A stretch of DNA of 35,350 nucleotides from positions 1-35,350 of the forward strand of contig DATKVX010000118.1 in assembly GCA_035529855.1 (NCBI GenBank), written 5' to 3'. Positions 16,164 to 23,736 of this stretch are shown one piece after another. Both the position numbers and the translations under genes were made by a program. Within the stretch, counting starts at the first letter, position 1. Each line of letters starts with the position of its first letter. The DNA is from a bacterium. Lineage in GTDB: Bacteria; RBG-13-66-14; B26-G2; WVWN01. The notes under the pieces are model-generated. The model worked only from the letters and a program-made list of their open reading frames with translations. It did not search any database and had not been told where the DNA came from.

Positions 16164-17123
16164 TTACCGCATCAAAGCCTTAATCCGGCCTACGGAAGCG
16201 GGCGCAACGCCCGGGAAGTTCCGGTACTCGTAGATGGTACCCTTGGTGCCGACGGCCCAACCGTGCGCGCCGTCGACCATGTAGAGGCCGGAGAAGCTCT
16301 CGGACGTCGGCGGGATGGTTTCGTGTTTTTTCCAGCTCACGCCGTCGTAGCGCAGGATGACGCCGTCGTCGCATACCGCCCAACCTTCCATCGGGCCGGT
16401 GAACGCCATTTCGCGGATGGCGGCCGTGGTGGGCGTAGCGACCCGTACCCAGCTTATGCCTTCGTAGTGGAAGAGGTAGCCTCCGGCGCCGCCGGCCCAC
16501 ACGTTATTCTCGGATAGGGCGTAGATGCAGAAGAAGTTCGTGGTCGTCGCGGCGCTGACTGCGGTCCATTCCGCGTTCGCGAAGTGGAAAACTTTGCCGT
16601 TGTTGCCGCACAACCAACCGTCGTCCGCGCTCGAGAAGTGGATGTCGTGGAGGGCGGCGAGGACCCCTATGTCCCACCGGCTCCACGCGCCTTTGTTCCC
16701 GCCGGTCCAACGGAAGATGGTGCCGCGTTCCCCTATGGCCCAGGCCACCGAATTTTGGCCGGGCGGGATAACGACGCCCAAGATATTGCGGTTCGTCGGC
16801 ATACCGGCGAACTTCCAATTGGTGCCGTTGAAGACGGCGCCGCTGCCCTGGTAGCCTACGGCGAGGCCGAAATTCGCGGTACCGAAGGCTACGTCCTGGA
16901 GGTACTGCGTGGGCCACGTGTAATTTATGGCCCATCGGCCGTTGCGGTAGTGCAGTATCTCGCCCCAGTAACCGACGGCCCAACCGTTGTTGTCGTTGAC
17001 GAACGCTACGGCGTTAATGTCTTTTTCGGTGGGGGTTTTATATTGTAACCATCCGGAGCTGGCGTCGGTGAAGCACGCCGTCGCCGCCACAGCTACTACG
17101 ATCGTCATACATACCCGCTTCAT
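16164..17123 (-). CDS. Secreted BNR/YCF48-like repeat protein with C-terminal GRxKALxR tag
   Basis: 319 residues. Signal peptide at the N-terminus (VCMTIVVAVAATACF); the Cys at 17 with the following residues is not a clear lipobox. The mature part has about seven repeats built on GWAVGxxGxIxxYxNGxW, for example NGWAVGYWGEILHYRNGRW and GWAVCDDGVILRYDGVSW, which resemble YCF48/BNR beta-propeller blades. Such propellers bind proteins or glycans. It ends in VAPASVGRIKALMR, matching the tag of the protein at 13875-14702. A strong ribosome site (AGGAGGTGA) precedes the ATG, and a good promoter with a leader of about 165 bases lies upstream. Function unknown; likely surface or periplasmic. Confidence 0.87.
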   Translation of the reverse strand: MKRVCMTIVVAVAATACFTDASSGWLQYKTPTEKDINAVAFVNDNNGWAVGYWGEILHYRNGRWAINYTWPTQYLQDVAFGTANFGLAVGYQGSGAVFNGTNWKFAGMPTNRNILGVVIPPGQNSVAWAIGERGTIFRWTGGNKGAWSRWDIGVLAALHDIHFSSADDGWLCGNNGKVFHFANAEWTAVSAATTTNFFCIYALSENNVWAGGAGGYLFHYEGISWVRVATPTTAAIREMAFTGPMEGWAVCDDGVILRYDGVSWKKHETIPPTSESFSGLYMVDGAHGWAVGTKGTIYEYRNFPGVAPASVGRIKALMR

Positions 17124-17289
17124 CTTGCGTCACCTCCTGTTGAGGGCCCTTTTTGCAACGGGTCAACCGTCCCTGTGCGCGGGACGGCTTCGAACGCTTC
17201 TTGTCGCCAACCCTCCCGGGACGTTTCATATTGCGCTTAATTAGCGCGGCTAAATTTCCGCGCCGCCGTAATTTAACACGTGCCGATAC
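17124..17289 (-). other. Long structured 5' leader of the BNR-repeat gene
   Basis: The predicted transcript carries about 165 bases before the ATG. It includes CGCGG-AAATTTAG-CCGCG, a 7-bp hairpin CCGTCCC-GCGCACA-GGGACGG, and a segment CCCT close to the AGGAGG ribosome site that could pair with it. A 63-codon frame crosses the region but overlaps the start of the gene and looks like a shadow. The leader may regulate translation; I cannot match it to a known riboswitch. Confidence 0.35.
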
Positions 17290-17295
17290 GCGTCG

Positions 17296-17324
17296 AATTT
17301 AAAATACTCTACGGCCCTTGTCAA
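17296..17324 (-). promoter_or_regulatory. Sigma-70-like promoter of the BNR-repeat gene
   Basis: Minus strand: perfect TTGACA (17324-17319), 17-base spacer, TAAATT (17301-17296), 4/6 in the -10. Predicted transcription start near 17289. Confidence 0.68.
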
Positions 17325-17386
17325 GTATTTTTTTCAGGAAAACACGCATATTGAATTGATTACGTGCGTTCATTTAAAAGGTTTTT

Positions 17387-18661
17387 TTAACCGGCAACGT
17401 TCGCGGAAGCGCCGTTCGGCATAGACCGGCCGAAATCCGCTAATGTTCTTTCGTTCGTGCCGACGCCGAGCAGGCAGTTTCTCCCGACGGCGAAACGCGC
17501 TGGTACCCGCACCCTCTTGCCGATCAACGTTATCCCGCGGCTCAGCTGTTCCGGGAAATTCTCGTTGGGCCGCGGTTCGCCGACGTCGTCGCCGACGCGG
17601 GCGCCCGGCCCCACCCGGACTAATTTATCCAATATCGACCGGTCCAACGACGCGCCGGCCCCCACCCGCGTCCCGTCCAAAATAATCGAGTCTTTTACCC
17701 GTGCGCCCGCTTCGACGTAGACGCGCCGGAACAGCACCGAGTTTTCCACGCGGCCGTTTATTATGGACCCGTCCGCTATAAGGGAATTTACCACCTCCGC
17801 CTCCGGCCCGAATTTCACCGGAGGGTCGTCCGGCAGTTTGGTGTATATGGGCCAGCCGGGGTCGTCGAAATCGCAGGTCGGGTTCTCGGCCAGGCACTCG
17901 AAGGTAACGTCGTAGTAGTCGTCAACCGTGTCTATGCGGGCCCAGTAGTCGTCGTACCGATACGCGGCGACGTTACCCGCCGCGACGGCGGGCACGGTTA
18001 TTTCGGCGGCGATGTCGGTGCCGCCCCGCGTCTCCACCTCGATTAATTTTTTTACGAGGAAAGGCCGGTCGAAGACGTATATGTCCATAAACGCGTACCA
18101 GGGCCTTCCGGCCGGCGCGGGTTTGCCGAACGCCGCGACGACGTTGCCGGGGCCTATTTCCACTGCGCCGTATCGAGGGGTTTCAGCCGGGGGCATCTTT
18201 TTCACAACGAGCGTTACGTTCGCGGGCGAGACGGCGTGGAAGTCGAGCAGCGGCCTGTAGTCCATTTTGTATACGCCGTCGCCGCCCGTCACGACCACGT
18301 ACTCGAACCGCTCGTCGTCGACGACCTCCAGGTTTTGGGCCAGCGCGTCCGCGGTGCCCTCGTACCAGTGGGTCTCGCCGCCGCGGTAGTAGGGCTCGAG
18401 CAGGCGGATGCCGCCGTCCCGCCGGTCGAGGTCCCACGGCTTGCCGATGCCGATGTGGGCTTTCAACGACTCGGGGAGGTACTGCGTGAGGACGCCGACG
18501 TTGGTTATGCCGGACTGGGCGAGGTTGGAGAGCGTGAAGTCGATAAGGCGGTAGTGGGCGGCGAAGGGGACGGACTCCTTGGCCCGGACGCGGGAGAGGG
18601 CGAGCAGGCTGTCGCCCCGGCCGCCGGCGAATATCATCGCCAGGACGTTGCGCATCGGCAT
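17387..18661 (-). CDS. Divergent GlgC-like nucleotidyltransferase (GlgD-like second subunit?)
   Basis: About 424 residues, colinear with GlgC including YRLIDFTLSNLAQSG, WYEGTADALAQN and a C-terminal beta-helix. Active-site motifs are altered: the nucleotide loop reads FAGGRGDSLLALSRVRAKESVP, with Ser for the usual Arg after GxGx and KES for KPA; GDHVYxMDY has become GGDGVYKMDY; and FEEKP has become AAFGKP. The Asp and Lys remain. This resembles the GlgC/GlgD arrangement of Firmicutes, where the second chain is regulatory or weakly active, but it could also use another sugar. The ATG at 18661 lies ten bases after AGAAGGG. It directly follows parB (stop at 18668), an unusual neighbour. Confidence 0.8.
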   Translation of the reverse strand: MPMRNVLAMIFAGGRGDSLLALSRVRAKESVPFAAHYRLIDFTLSNLAQSGITNVGVLTQYLPESLKAHIGIGKPWDLDRRDGGIRLLEPYYRGGETHWYEGTADALAQNLEVVDDERFEYVVVTGGDGVYKMDYRPLLDFHAVSPANVTLVVKKMPPAETPRYGAVEIGPGNVVAAFGKPAPAGRPWYAFMDIYVFDRPFLVKKLIEVETRGGTDIAAEITVPAVAAGNVAAYRYDDYWARIDTVDDYYDVTFECLAENPTCDFDDPGWPIYTKLPDDPPVKFGPEAEVVNSLIADGSIINGRVENSVLFRRVYVEAGARVKDSIILDGTRVGAGASLDRSILDKLVRVGPGARVGDDVGEPRPNENFPEQLSRGITLIGKRVRVPARFAVGRNCLLGVGTNERTLADFGRSMPNGASANVAG

Positions 18662-18667
18662 TTTCAA

Positions 18668-19507
18668 CTAACCCTTCTTTAACATCGCTTCCGCCAGCCG
18701 ATTCAAATCTTCGGCGCTGTAGTAGTGGACATTGACGGTGCCGCGCTTCGCCGAGCCGGTTATCGTTACCTTGGTCGCGAGCGACTTCTCGAGCCGGGCG
18801 GCGAGGTCGTCGAGGTACGGCGTCGCCGCGGCGGGACGGCGGCCGCCCTTGGGCGCCGCCCGCTTAGCCAGCGCTTCGGCCTGCCGCGCCGAAAGGTTCT
18901 CCCGGCCTATGCGCCGGGCGAGCGCTATCTGGCGCGACTTCGGCTCGACGCCTACCAAAGGCCGCGCCTGGCCGGCGTTGAGCTTGCCCTCCTCCAACAT
19001 CGCCAGCACCGGCGCCGCGAGCTCGAGCAGCCGCAGCGCGTTCGAGACGGCGGCGCGGCTTTTACCCACCGCCCGGGCGACGGCCTCGTGGCTCAGGCCG
19101 TACTCGGCTACCAGGACCTTGAACGCCGCGGCCTCCTCGACCGCGTTCAGGTCCTCGCGCTGCAGGTTCTCCACCAGCGTCAGCGGCAGCAACATCTCGT
19201 CGGGGACGGCCCGGACGACGCAGGGAACGGCCTTCAGGCCGGCCTTGCGCGCGGCCAGCAGGCGGCGTTCGCCGGCGACCACTTCGTAACCCTTGCCGGC
19301 GCGGCGCACGACGAGCGGCTGCAGGACGCCGTGCTCGCGGATGGAGGCCGCCATCTGCGCCAGCTCCTCGGCGCCGAAGCGGCGGCGCGGTTGACGCGGG
19401 TTGGGCTTTATCAAGTCTACGGCGATTTCGCGGCCGGCGACGCCTTCCCCGGCGCCGGGCGGTATCAGCGCCTCCAACCCCCGCCCCAGCACTTTCTTAG
19501 CGGCCAT
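18668..19507 (-). CDS. parB: Chromosome partitioning protein ParB
   Basis: 279 residues. A CTP-dependent clamp that loads at parS and spreads on DNA to segregate the origin region. The N-terminus has the ParA-interacting LGRGLEALIP motif, then IKPNPRQPRRRF, the CTP-binding GERRLLAA box (about 79-86), ENLQREDLNAVEEA and the parS-binding helix-turn-helix (GLSHEAVARAVGKSRAAVSN). The C-terminal dimerisation part has a basic linker then VTITGSAKRGTVNVHYYS. It overlaps the parA 3' end by 11 bases, with GGGAGG ahead of its ATG. Two parS sites lie just upstream of parA. Confidence 0.96.
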   Translation of the reverse strand: MAAKKVLGRGLEALIPPGAGEGVAGREIAVDLIKPNPRQPRRRFGAEELAQMAASIREHGVLQPLVVRRAGKGYEVVAGERRLLAARKAGLKAVPCVVRAVPDEMLLPLTLVENLQREDLNAVEEAAAFKVLVAEYGLSHEAVARAVGKSRAAVSNALRLLELAAPVLAMLEEGKLNAGQARPLVGVEPKSRQIALARRIGRENLSARQAEALAKRAAPKGGRRPAAATPYLDDLAARLEKSLATKVTITGSAKRGTVNVHYYSAEDLNRLAEAMLKKG

Positions 19508-20261
19508 CTTCTAAAACCTCCCGCGCGAGCGCGAGGTACGCCTGCGCGCCGCTCGAGGCGGCGTCGTACAAAAGGACGGGCAGGCCGAAGGAGGGCGCCT
19601 CGGCCAGCCGCACGTTGCGGGGTATGACGGTCCGGAAGACGGCCCCGCCGAAGTAGCGGCGAATTTCCGCCGCCACCTGCTCCGACAGGTTGGTCCGGCC
19701 GTCGTACATGGTGAGCAGAACGCCGTCGACGTCGAGCGACGGGTTGAGCCGCTCGCGCACCAGCGCCAGCGTCTCCATCAACAGGCCCACGCCCTCCAGC
19801 GCGTAGTACTCGCACTGGATGGGGAGGAGCACCGACTCCGCGGCCACGAGGGCGTTCACGGTCAGGAGGCCCAGCGAGGGCGGCGTGTCGATGAGTATAT
19901 AGTCGTATTCGTTCGTGAGCTCTTTTAATTTAAATTTGAGTCGCGCCTCGCGGTCCTCGGCGTCGGCGAGCTCGAGCTGGGCGCCGACCAGCCGGGGGTG
20001 GGCGGGCGCGAGCTTGAGGCCCGGGACGCCGGCCTCGACGACGACGTCCGAGAGCGTGGCCTCGCCCAGCAGCAGCTCGTACGTCGTGGCGGCGAGCGCG
20101 TTGCGGTCGACGCCCAGGCCCGAGGTGGCGTTGGCCTGCGGGTCGCAGTCCACCAGCAGGACGCGCCGCTCCGCCGCCGCGAGGGCGGCGGCGAGGTTGA
20201 CGGCGGTGGTCGTCTTGCCGACGCCGCCCTTCTGGTTCGCGATCGCGACGAACTTCTTCAT
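19497..20261 (-). CDS. parA: Chromosome partitioning ATPase ParA (Soj)
   Basis: 254 residues, the short chromosomal type without an N-terminal helix-turn-helix. Deviant Walker A KGGVGKTT (residues 11-18) with the signature Lys, LLVDCDPQANATSGLG, Walker B ILIDTPPSLGLLTVNAL and the C-terminal IPRNVRLAEAPSFGLPV. It forms DNA-bound ATP dimers that are released by ParB, moving the ParB-parS complex. A parS palindrome lies 12 bases before its ATG and probably overlaps its promoter, so ParB may repress the operon. Its 3' end overlaps parB. Confidence 0.96.
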   Translation of the reverse strand: MKKFVAIANQKGGVGKTTTAVNLAAALAAAERRVLLVDCDPQANATSGLGVDRNALAATTYELLLGEATLSDVVVEAGVPGLKLAPAHPRLVGAQLELADAEDREARLKFKLKELTNEYDYILIDTPPSLGLLTVNALVAAESVLLPIQCEYYALEGVGLLMETLALVRERLNPSLDVDGVLLTMYDGRTNLSEQVAAEIRRYFGGAVFRTVIPRNVRLAEAPSFGLPVLLYDAASSGAQAYLALAREVLEDGR

Positions 20262-20272
20262 ATCAGCGTTTA

Positions 20273-20288
20273 CGTTTCACGTGAAACG
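20273..20288. other. parS site 1
   Basis: The perfect palindrome CGTTTCACGTGAAACG contains the 14-base core GTTTCACGTGAAAC of the bacterial parS consensus, differing only at the outermost pair. It lies between the parA ATG (20261) and the upstream gene, where ParB binding would cover the parA leader. Confidence 0.92.
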
Positions 20289-20312
20289 TAAGTGGAGCGG
20301 TAGACCTTAAAG

Positions 20313-21020
20313 TTAGTGCCCCGATGGCGCGTTCGGGTCGAGCCAATGGGACTTGAAGATTCGGGGGAGTTTAATATCCCGTTCCCTTTTCTTATATTTC
20401 TCGGCGGCGGACGTGACACCCCAACCCAATTCTTTGAGGGTGTAAACGTGCTCGTGCCATACGTACCTGATTTGAATTTTTAATGGGCCTTTGAAACGGT
20501 ATTCGAAAAAGGGTTCGTGGAGTTCGATTACGGTCCGGGTGTATTCGTACGGCATGTCGGGGTATTCTAGTTTGATGGCCCAGTCCGCTAGGCCACGGCC
20601 GAGGATAACGCGAGGCGGGCCGTACGGATTCGGGTTGTAGATGTACTCTTTCTTCGAGGCCGGGATAACGAAATTGTCTATTCGGGAAATGTCGAATTGG
20701 GGCTTGGCCTTCTTTTCGAACGCGTGAGCCCAATTATCCCGGGCGTACTTCTCTAGGTCCGCCCACGTCGGCATGTCGCCGGGGCCTATATACGTATAGA
20801 ATACGTAGTATTTCCGCGACCGGTCCCAGCTGTAATAAATTTTTGGCGTCGATATCCTCTCGATATATCCCTCGCCGTAATAGTCCGGCGGGTCCATCGC
20901 CAGCAGATAAAGCGCTTTATACTTCGCATCCTCGGCCGAAATTTCCTCCGCGCTTACGTTAGCCGAGGCCGCCATTACTAAAACGGCTAGAACTGTATAT
21001 ATTCCCCGCGGACGTTTCAC
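20313..21020 (-). CDS. Secreted protein of unknown function between rsmG and parA
   Basis: 235 residues. Signal peptide at the N-terminus (MKRPRGIYTVLAVLVMAAS, likely cut after ANVSA). The mature part is rich in Tyr, Trp and Lys (YYSWDRSRKYYVFYTYIG, FEYRFKGPLKIQIRYVW) and looks like a beta-rich domain with charged ends; I recognise no family. The start is a GTG at 21020 that is part of parS site 2, preceded at a distance by AAGGA. The rsmG stop is only eight bases upstream. Its sequence is less GC-rich than its neighbours and the gene is absent from the usual rsmG-parA-parB order, so it is probably an insertion into the cluster. Confidence 0.8.
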   Translation of the reverse strand: MKRPRGIYTVLAVLVMAASANVSAEEISAEDAKYKALYLLAMDPPDYYGEGYIERISTPKIYYSWDRSRKYYVFYTYIGPGDMPTWADLEKYARDNWAHAFEKKAKPQFDISRIDNFVIPASKKEYIYNPNPYGPPRVILGRGLADWAIKLEYPDMPYEYTRTVIELHEPFFEYRFKGPLKIQIRYVWHEHVYTLKELGWGVTSAAEKYKKRERDIKLPRIFKSHWLDPNAPSGH

Positions 21021-21028
21021 GTGAAACC
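21013..21028. other. parS site 2, overlapping a start codon
   Basis: CGTTTCACGTGAAACC has the complete GTTTCACGTGAAAC core (21014-21027). It sits at the junction of the rsmG stop codon and the GTG start of the secreted-protein gene: the GTG at the palindrome centre is the start codon on the minus strand. It is 740 bases from site 1. Confidence 0.9.
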
Positions 21029-21681
21029 TAATCCTTAATCACCTCGACGAGGAGGCGCGGCCGCGCCAGCGTCGGCAAATTATATCGGTGTATATTGGCC
21101 AAGCGCCCGCCGGCGGCGCGCGTCTCGGATTCCAAATCGCTAAGCCGTTCCTCGGCCACGTTCCCCAGGAAGAGGGCCGCCCGGCCCCCCGCTTTGACCA
21201 GCGGCAGCGACAATTTCAACGCGGCGTCCGCTCGAGCCAGGGCCTTCGCGCAAACTATGTCGAAGCCGCTTCCGGCCAGCTCCTCCGCCGACCGCGCGTC
21301 CACGGTGACGTTCCCCAACTCGAGCTCGGCGGCGGCCAGCCGCAAGTACTCCGCTTTGCGCGGGGAAGGTTCGATTAACGTTATTTTCAAATCCTCCCGC
21401 ACGATCGCGAGCGGCAGGCCCGGGTACCCCCCGCCGGAGCCTACGTCCGCCAGCCTTTCGGCCGGCCCGGGCGGCGCTAATTCTTGCAACTTCAAGCTGT
21501 CGAGGACCAAATGGACGACGTACGCCTCGGCCTCGAGCGACGCCGAGAGCTTTGCCCGTTTGCGGTATTTTTCGTGGAGAGCGGCGAGTTTTTTAAACTT
21601 CCCCCGCGCCTTTTCGCCCGTTTCGGCCAGGTATTTATCCACAAAAAAGCCGACGTCGGCTCGAGCTGTTCGCGTACCCAC
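21028..21681 (-). CDS. rsmG: 16S rRNA (guanine-527-N7)-methyltransferase
   Basis: 217 residues, formerly GidB. Methylates G527 of 16S rRNA with S-adenosylmethionine. The Rossmann-fold SAM motif is LADVGSGGGYPGLPLAI, followed by ITLIEPSPRKAEYLRLAA and the VCAKALA segment. It follows mnmG by 31 bases, the usual order. The start is uncertain: a GTG at 21681 gives the full N-terminal helix, but the best ribosome site (GGAG) is better spaced for an ATG a few bases upstream in another frame. An exact TTATCCACA lies inside the gene at 21635-21643. Confidence 0.93.
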   Translation of the reverse strand: MGTRTARADVGFFVDKYLAETGEKARGKFKKLAALHEKYRKRAKLSASLEAEAYVVHLVLDSLKLQELAPPGPAERLADVGSGGGYPGLPLAIVREDLKITLIEPSPRKAEYLRLAAAELELGNVTVDARSAEELAGSGFDIVCAKALARADAALKLSLPLVKAGGRAALFLGNVAEERLSDLESETRAAGGRLANIHRYNLPTLARPRLLVEVIKD

Positions 21682-21712
21682 GTCGGCATATTAACTCCGG
21701 CCGCGCGGCCTG

Positions 21713-23527
21713 TCAACCGCGTTTTCCCTTAATATATCGCAGCAGGATTATCAAATCCGCGGGCGTGACGCCCTGCAGCCGCGACGCCCGGGCGAGCGTC
21801 GCCGGCCGGACGCGCTCGAGCGTCTCCCGCGCCTCTTTCGAGAGGCCCGTAAAGCGGTAGTAGTCGAGCGTTTCCGGGAGCGCCGCTTCCTCGTAGGCCG
21901 CGAGCGCCGCGGCCTCGTCCTCCTGCCGCCGGACGTACCCCTCGTATTTGATATCCGTCTCGACGCGGGCCCGCGCCGCCTCGCCGAAGGCCGCAAGTTC
22001 GGGCAATTCTTCGGCTAAATATTCCAGAGAAATCTCGGGGCGCTTGAGCATCTCCGCCGCGGCCTTGCGGCTTGCGCCCTCGCCCACCTTCCGCTCTTCC
22101 AACGTCTTACGTAGCGTAGCGACTTCCTCCCGGAATCGGGCCAGCGCCCGGCGCCGCGCCGCTTTGACCAGGCCGAACCGATACCCGTACTCCAGGAGGC
22201 GGTCGTCGGCGTTGTCCTCGCGGAGGCGCAGGCGATACTCCGCCCGGGCGGTGAACATGCGGTACGGCTCGACGTGCTCCTTCGTGATGAGGTCGTCGAC
22301 CAGGACGCCTATGTACGCCTCGTCGCGGCGGAGCGCGAACGGCTCGTCGCCGCGGCAAGCGAGCGCGGCATTTATGCCGGCGACCAGCCCCTGCGCCGCG
22401 GCCTCTTCGTAGCCGGAGGTGCCGTTTATCTGCCCCGCGCAGTAGAGGCCCGGGACGGCCTTGGCCTCCAGCGTCGCCTCGAGCTGGCGCGGCGGGACGA
22501 AGTCGTACTCCACGGCGTAGCCGGCGCGCGTCATCCAGACGTCCTCCAGGCCGGCGACCGTTCGCAGCGCCGCCTCCTGCACGTCCACCGGCATGCTGGT
22601 CGCGAAGCCATTTACGTAGAACTCGTCGAGGCGGCGGCCCTCGGGCTCGAGGAAGAGCTGGTGGCGCTCGCGGCCGAAGCGCACCACCTTATCCTCAATG
22701 GACGGGCAATACCGCGGCCCGGCGCCGACGATGACCTTCCGGAACAGCGGCGAGCGCTCGAGGTTGTCCGTCAGCAGCTTCGCCGTCCGCTCGTTGGTGT
22801 ACGTTACGTAGCAGGGGAGCTGTTTAATTTTTAAATAGGGCTTCGTGAACGCCGGACACGGTTCGTCGCCATATTGGACCTGCGTCTTGTTTAGGTCCAC
22901 CGAGCTCGCCTTGACGCGGGGCGGCGTGCCGGTCTTGAGGCGGCCGATATCCATACCGAGCTCCCGCAGCGAATCCGATAGGCCCGCCGCCGGCGGTTCG
23001 CCGACGCGGCCTCCCTCCTCCCGGCGCATGCCGAAATGCAGCAGGCCATTAAGGAACGTCCCGGGCGTGAGGACTACGCCCGGGGCGGGGAAGAAGACGT
23101 CGCCGGCGATTACCCCCTCGACGCGCGAGTCGCCCGCGGCTATGGCCGTAACCGTCGCCTGGCGGAGCTCGAGGTGGGCCGTTTTTTCCAATAGGCCCCG
23201 GGCCCGCCGGCGATATTCGTCGCGGTCGCACTGGAGGCGGGTCCCCCGGACCGCCGGGCCCCGGGAGCGGTTCAACGTCCGGCCCTGGACCGCCGCGGCG
23301 TCCGCCAGCAGGCCAATCGCGCCGCCGAGGGCGTGGACCTCCTTGACGAGGGGGCCCTTGCCGACGCCGCCGACGGCGGGGTTGCAGGACATCAACCCTA
23401 TGGTGTCGAAGCGGCCGGTGAGGAGCAGCGTCCGGCAGGCCATCGCGGCCGCGGCCCGGGCGGCCTCGACGCCGGCGTGGCCGCCGCCCACCACGATGAC
23501 GTCGTACGTTTGGGGGTAAGTCCACAT
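21713..23527 (-). CDS. mnmG: tRNA uridine 5-carboxymethylaminomethyl modification enzyme MnmG
   Basis: 604 residues, slightly shorter than the 620-630 of typical MnmG. FAD-binding partner of MnmE in making cmnm5U at the wobble position of certain tRNAs. Motifs: DVIVVGGGHAGVEAA at the N-terminus (FAD), MSCNPAVGGVGKGPLVKE, ALGG, GTPPRVK, and the C-terminal GTSGYEEAAAQGL and MFTARAEYRLRLREDNAD segments. ATG at 23527. It is separated from mnmE by the pentapeptide-repeat gene and a hairpin array, though the two normally adjoin. Confidence 0.97.
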   Translation of the reverse strand: MWTYPQTYDVIVVGGGHAGVEAARAAAAMACRTLLLTGRFDTIGLMSCNPAVGGVGKGPLVKEVHALGGAIGLLADAAAVQGRTLNRSRGPAVRGTRLQCDRDEYRRRARGLLEKTAHLELRQATVTAIAAGDSRVEGVIAGDVFFPAPGVVLTPGTFLNGLLHFGMRREEGGRVGEPPAAGLSDSLRELGMDIGRLKTGTPPRVKASSVDLNKTQVQYGDEPCPAFTKPYLKIKQLPCYVTYTNERTAKLLTDNLERSPLFRKVIVGAGPRYCPSIEDKVVRFGRERHQLFLEPEGRRLDEFYVNGFATSMPVDVQEAALRTVAGLEDVWMTRAGYAVEYDFVPPRQLEATLEAKAVPGLYCAGQINGTSGYEEAAAQGLVAGINAALACRGDEPFALRRDEAYIGVLVDDLITKEHVEPYRMFTARAEYRLRLREDNADDRLLEYGYRFGLVKAARRRALARFREEVATLRKTLEERKVGEGASRKAAAEMLKRPEISLEYLAEELPELAAFGEAARARVETDIKYEGYVRRQEDEAAALAAYEEAALPETLDYYRFTGLSKEARETLERVRPATLARASRLQGVTPADLIILLRYIKGKRG

Positions 23528-23541
23528 AATCCCTATATGTG

Positions 23542-23730
23542 GCGTCAGTTTTTACAAACTGACGCACTCCTTAATCCCCGGGTGGCGGCAGGTGTTACCA
23601 CCTGGTGTGGGGTAGGCGTTCCCGCCTGCCGGGGCCGTCCTTAACCCCTGGGTGGTGGCAGGCGTCTTTTAGTGGCGGCGGGTGTTACCACCTGCCGCTT
23701 GAGGGCCGTCGGGTGGTAACACCCGACGGC
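23542..23730. repeat. Array of five intergenic hairpins with TTAC/GTAA-type loops
   Basis: Five inverted repeats follow one another in the 209-base gap before mnmG: GCGTCAGTTT-TTAC-AAACTGACGC (23542-23565), CAGGTG-TTAC-CACCTG (23589-23604), GGTAGGCG-TTCC-CGCCTGCC (23611-23630), GCGGCGGGTG-TTAC-CACCTGCCGC (23675-23698) and GCCGTCGGGTG-GTAA-CACCCGACGGC (23705-23730). Four share the TTAC loop or its complement, and three share the GGTG/CACC stem top. This looks like a REP/BIME-type repeat cluster. It is not a CRISPR: unit spacing is irregular and no spacers of constant length exist. Confidence 0.8.
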
Positions 23731-23736
23731 ACTTCT

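Noticed and set aside
17040-17180. Words resembling the cyclic-di-GMP-I (GEMM) riboswitch (CGCACAGGG, GACGCAA) in the BNR-gene leader
   Set aside because: The GCAAACC strand and GAAA tetraloop of GEMM are missing, the CGCACAGGG lies in and after the loop of a simple hairpin, and the spacing does not fit.
21635-21643. Perfect DnaA box TTATCCACA
   Set aside because: A single copy inside the rsmG coding sequence with no AT-rich block or second box nearby; chance is the simpler explanation.
23528-23541. Transposon end or IS remnant at the mnmG/pentapeptide boundary
   Set aside because: No transposase fragment, target duplication or terminal inverted repeat could be found around the inserted gene.
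23542-23730. CRISPR array
   Set aside because: Repeats are palindromes of different lengths with irregular spacing, no fixed-length spacers and no cas genes.
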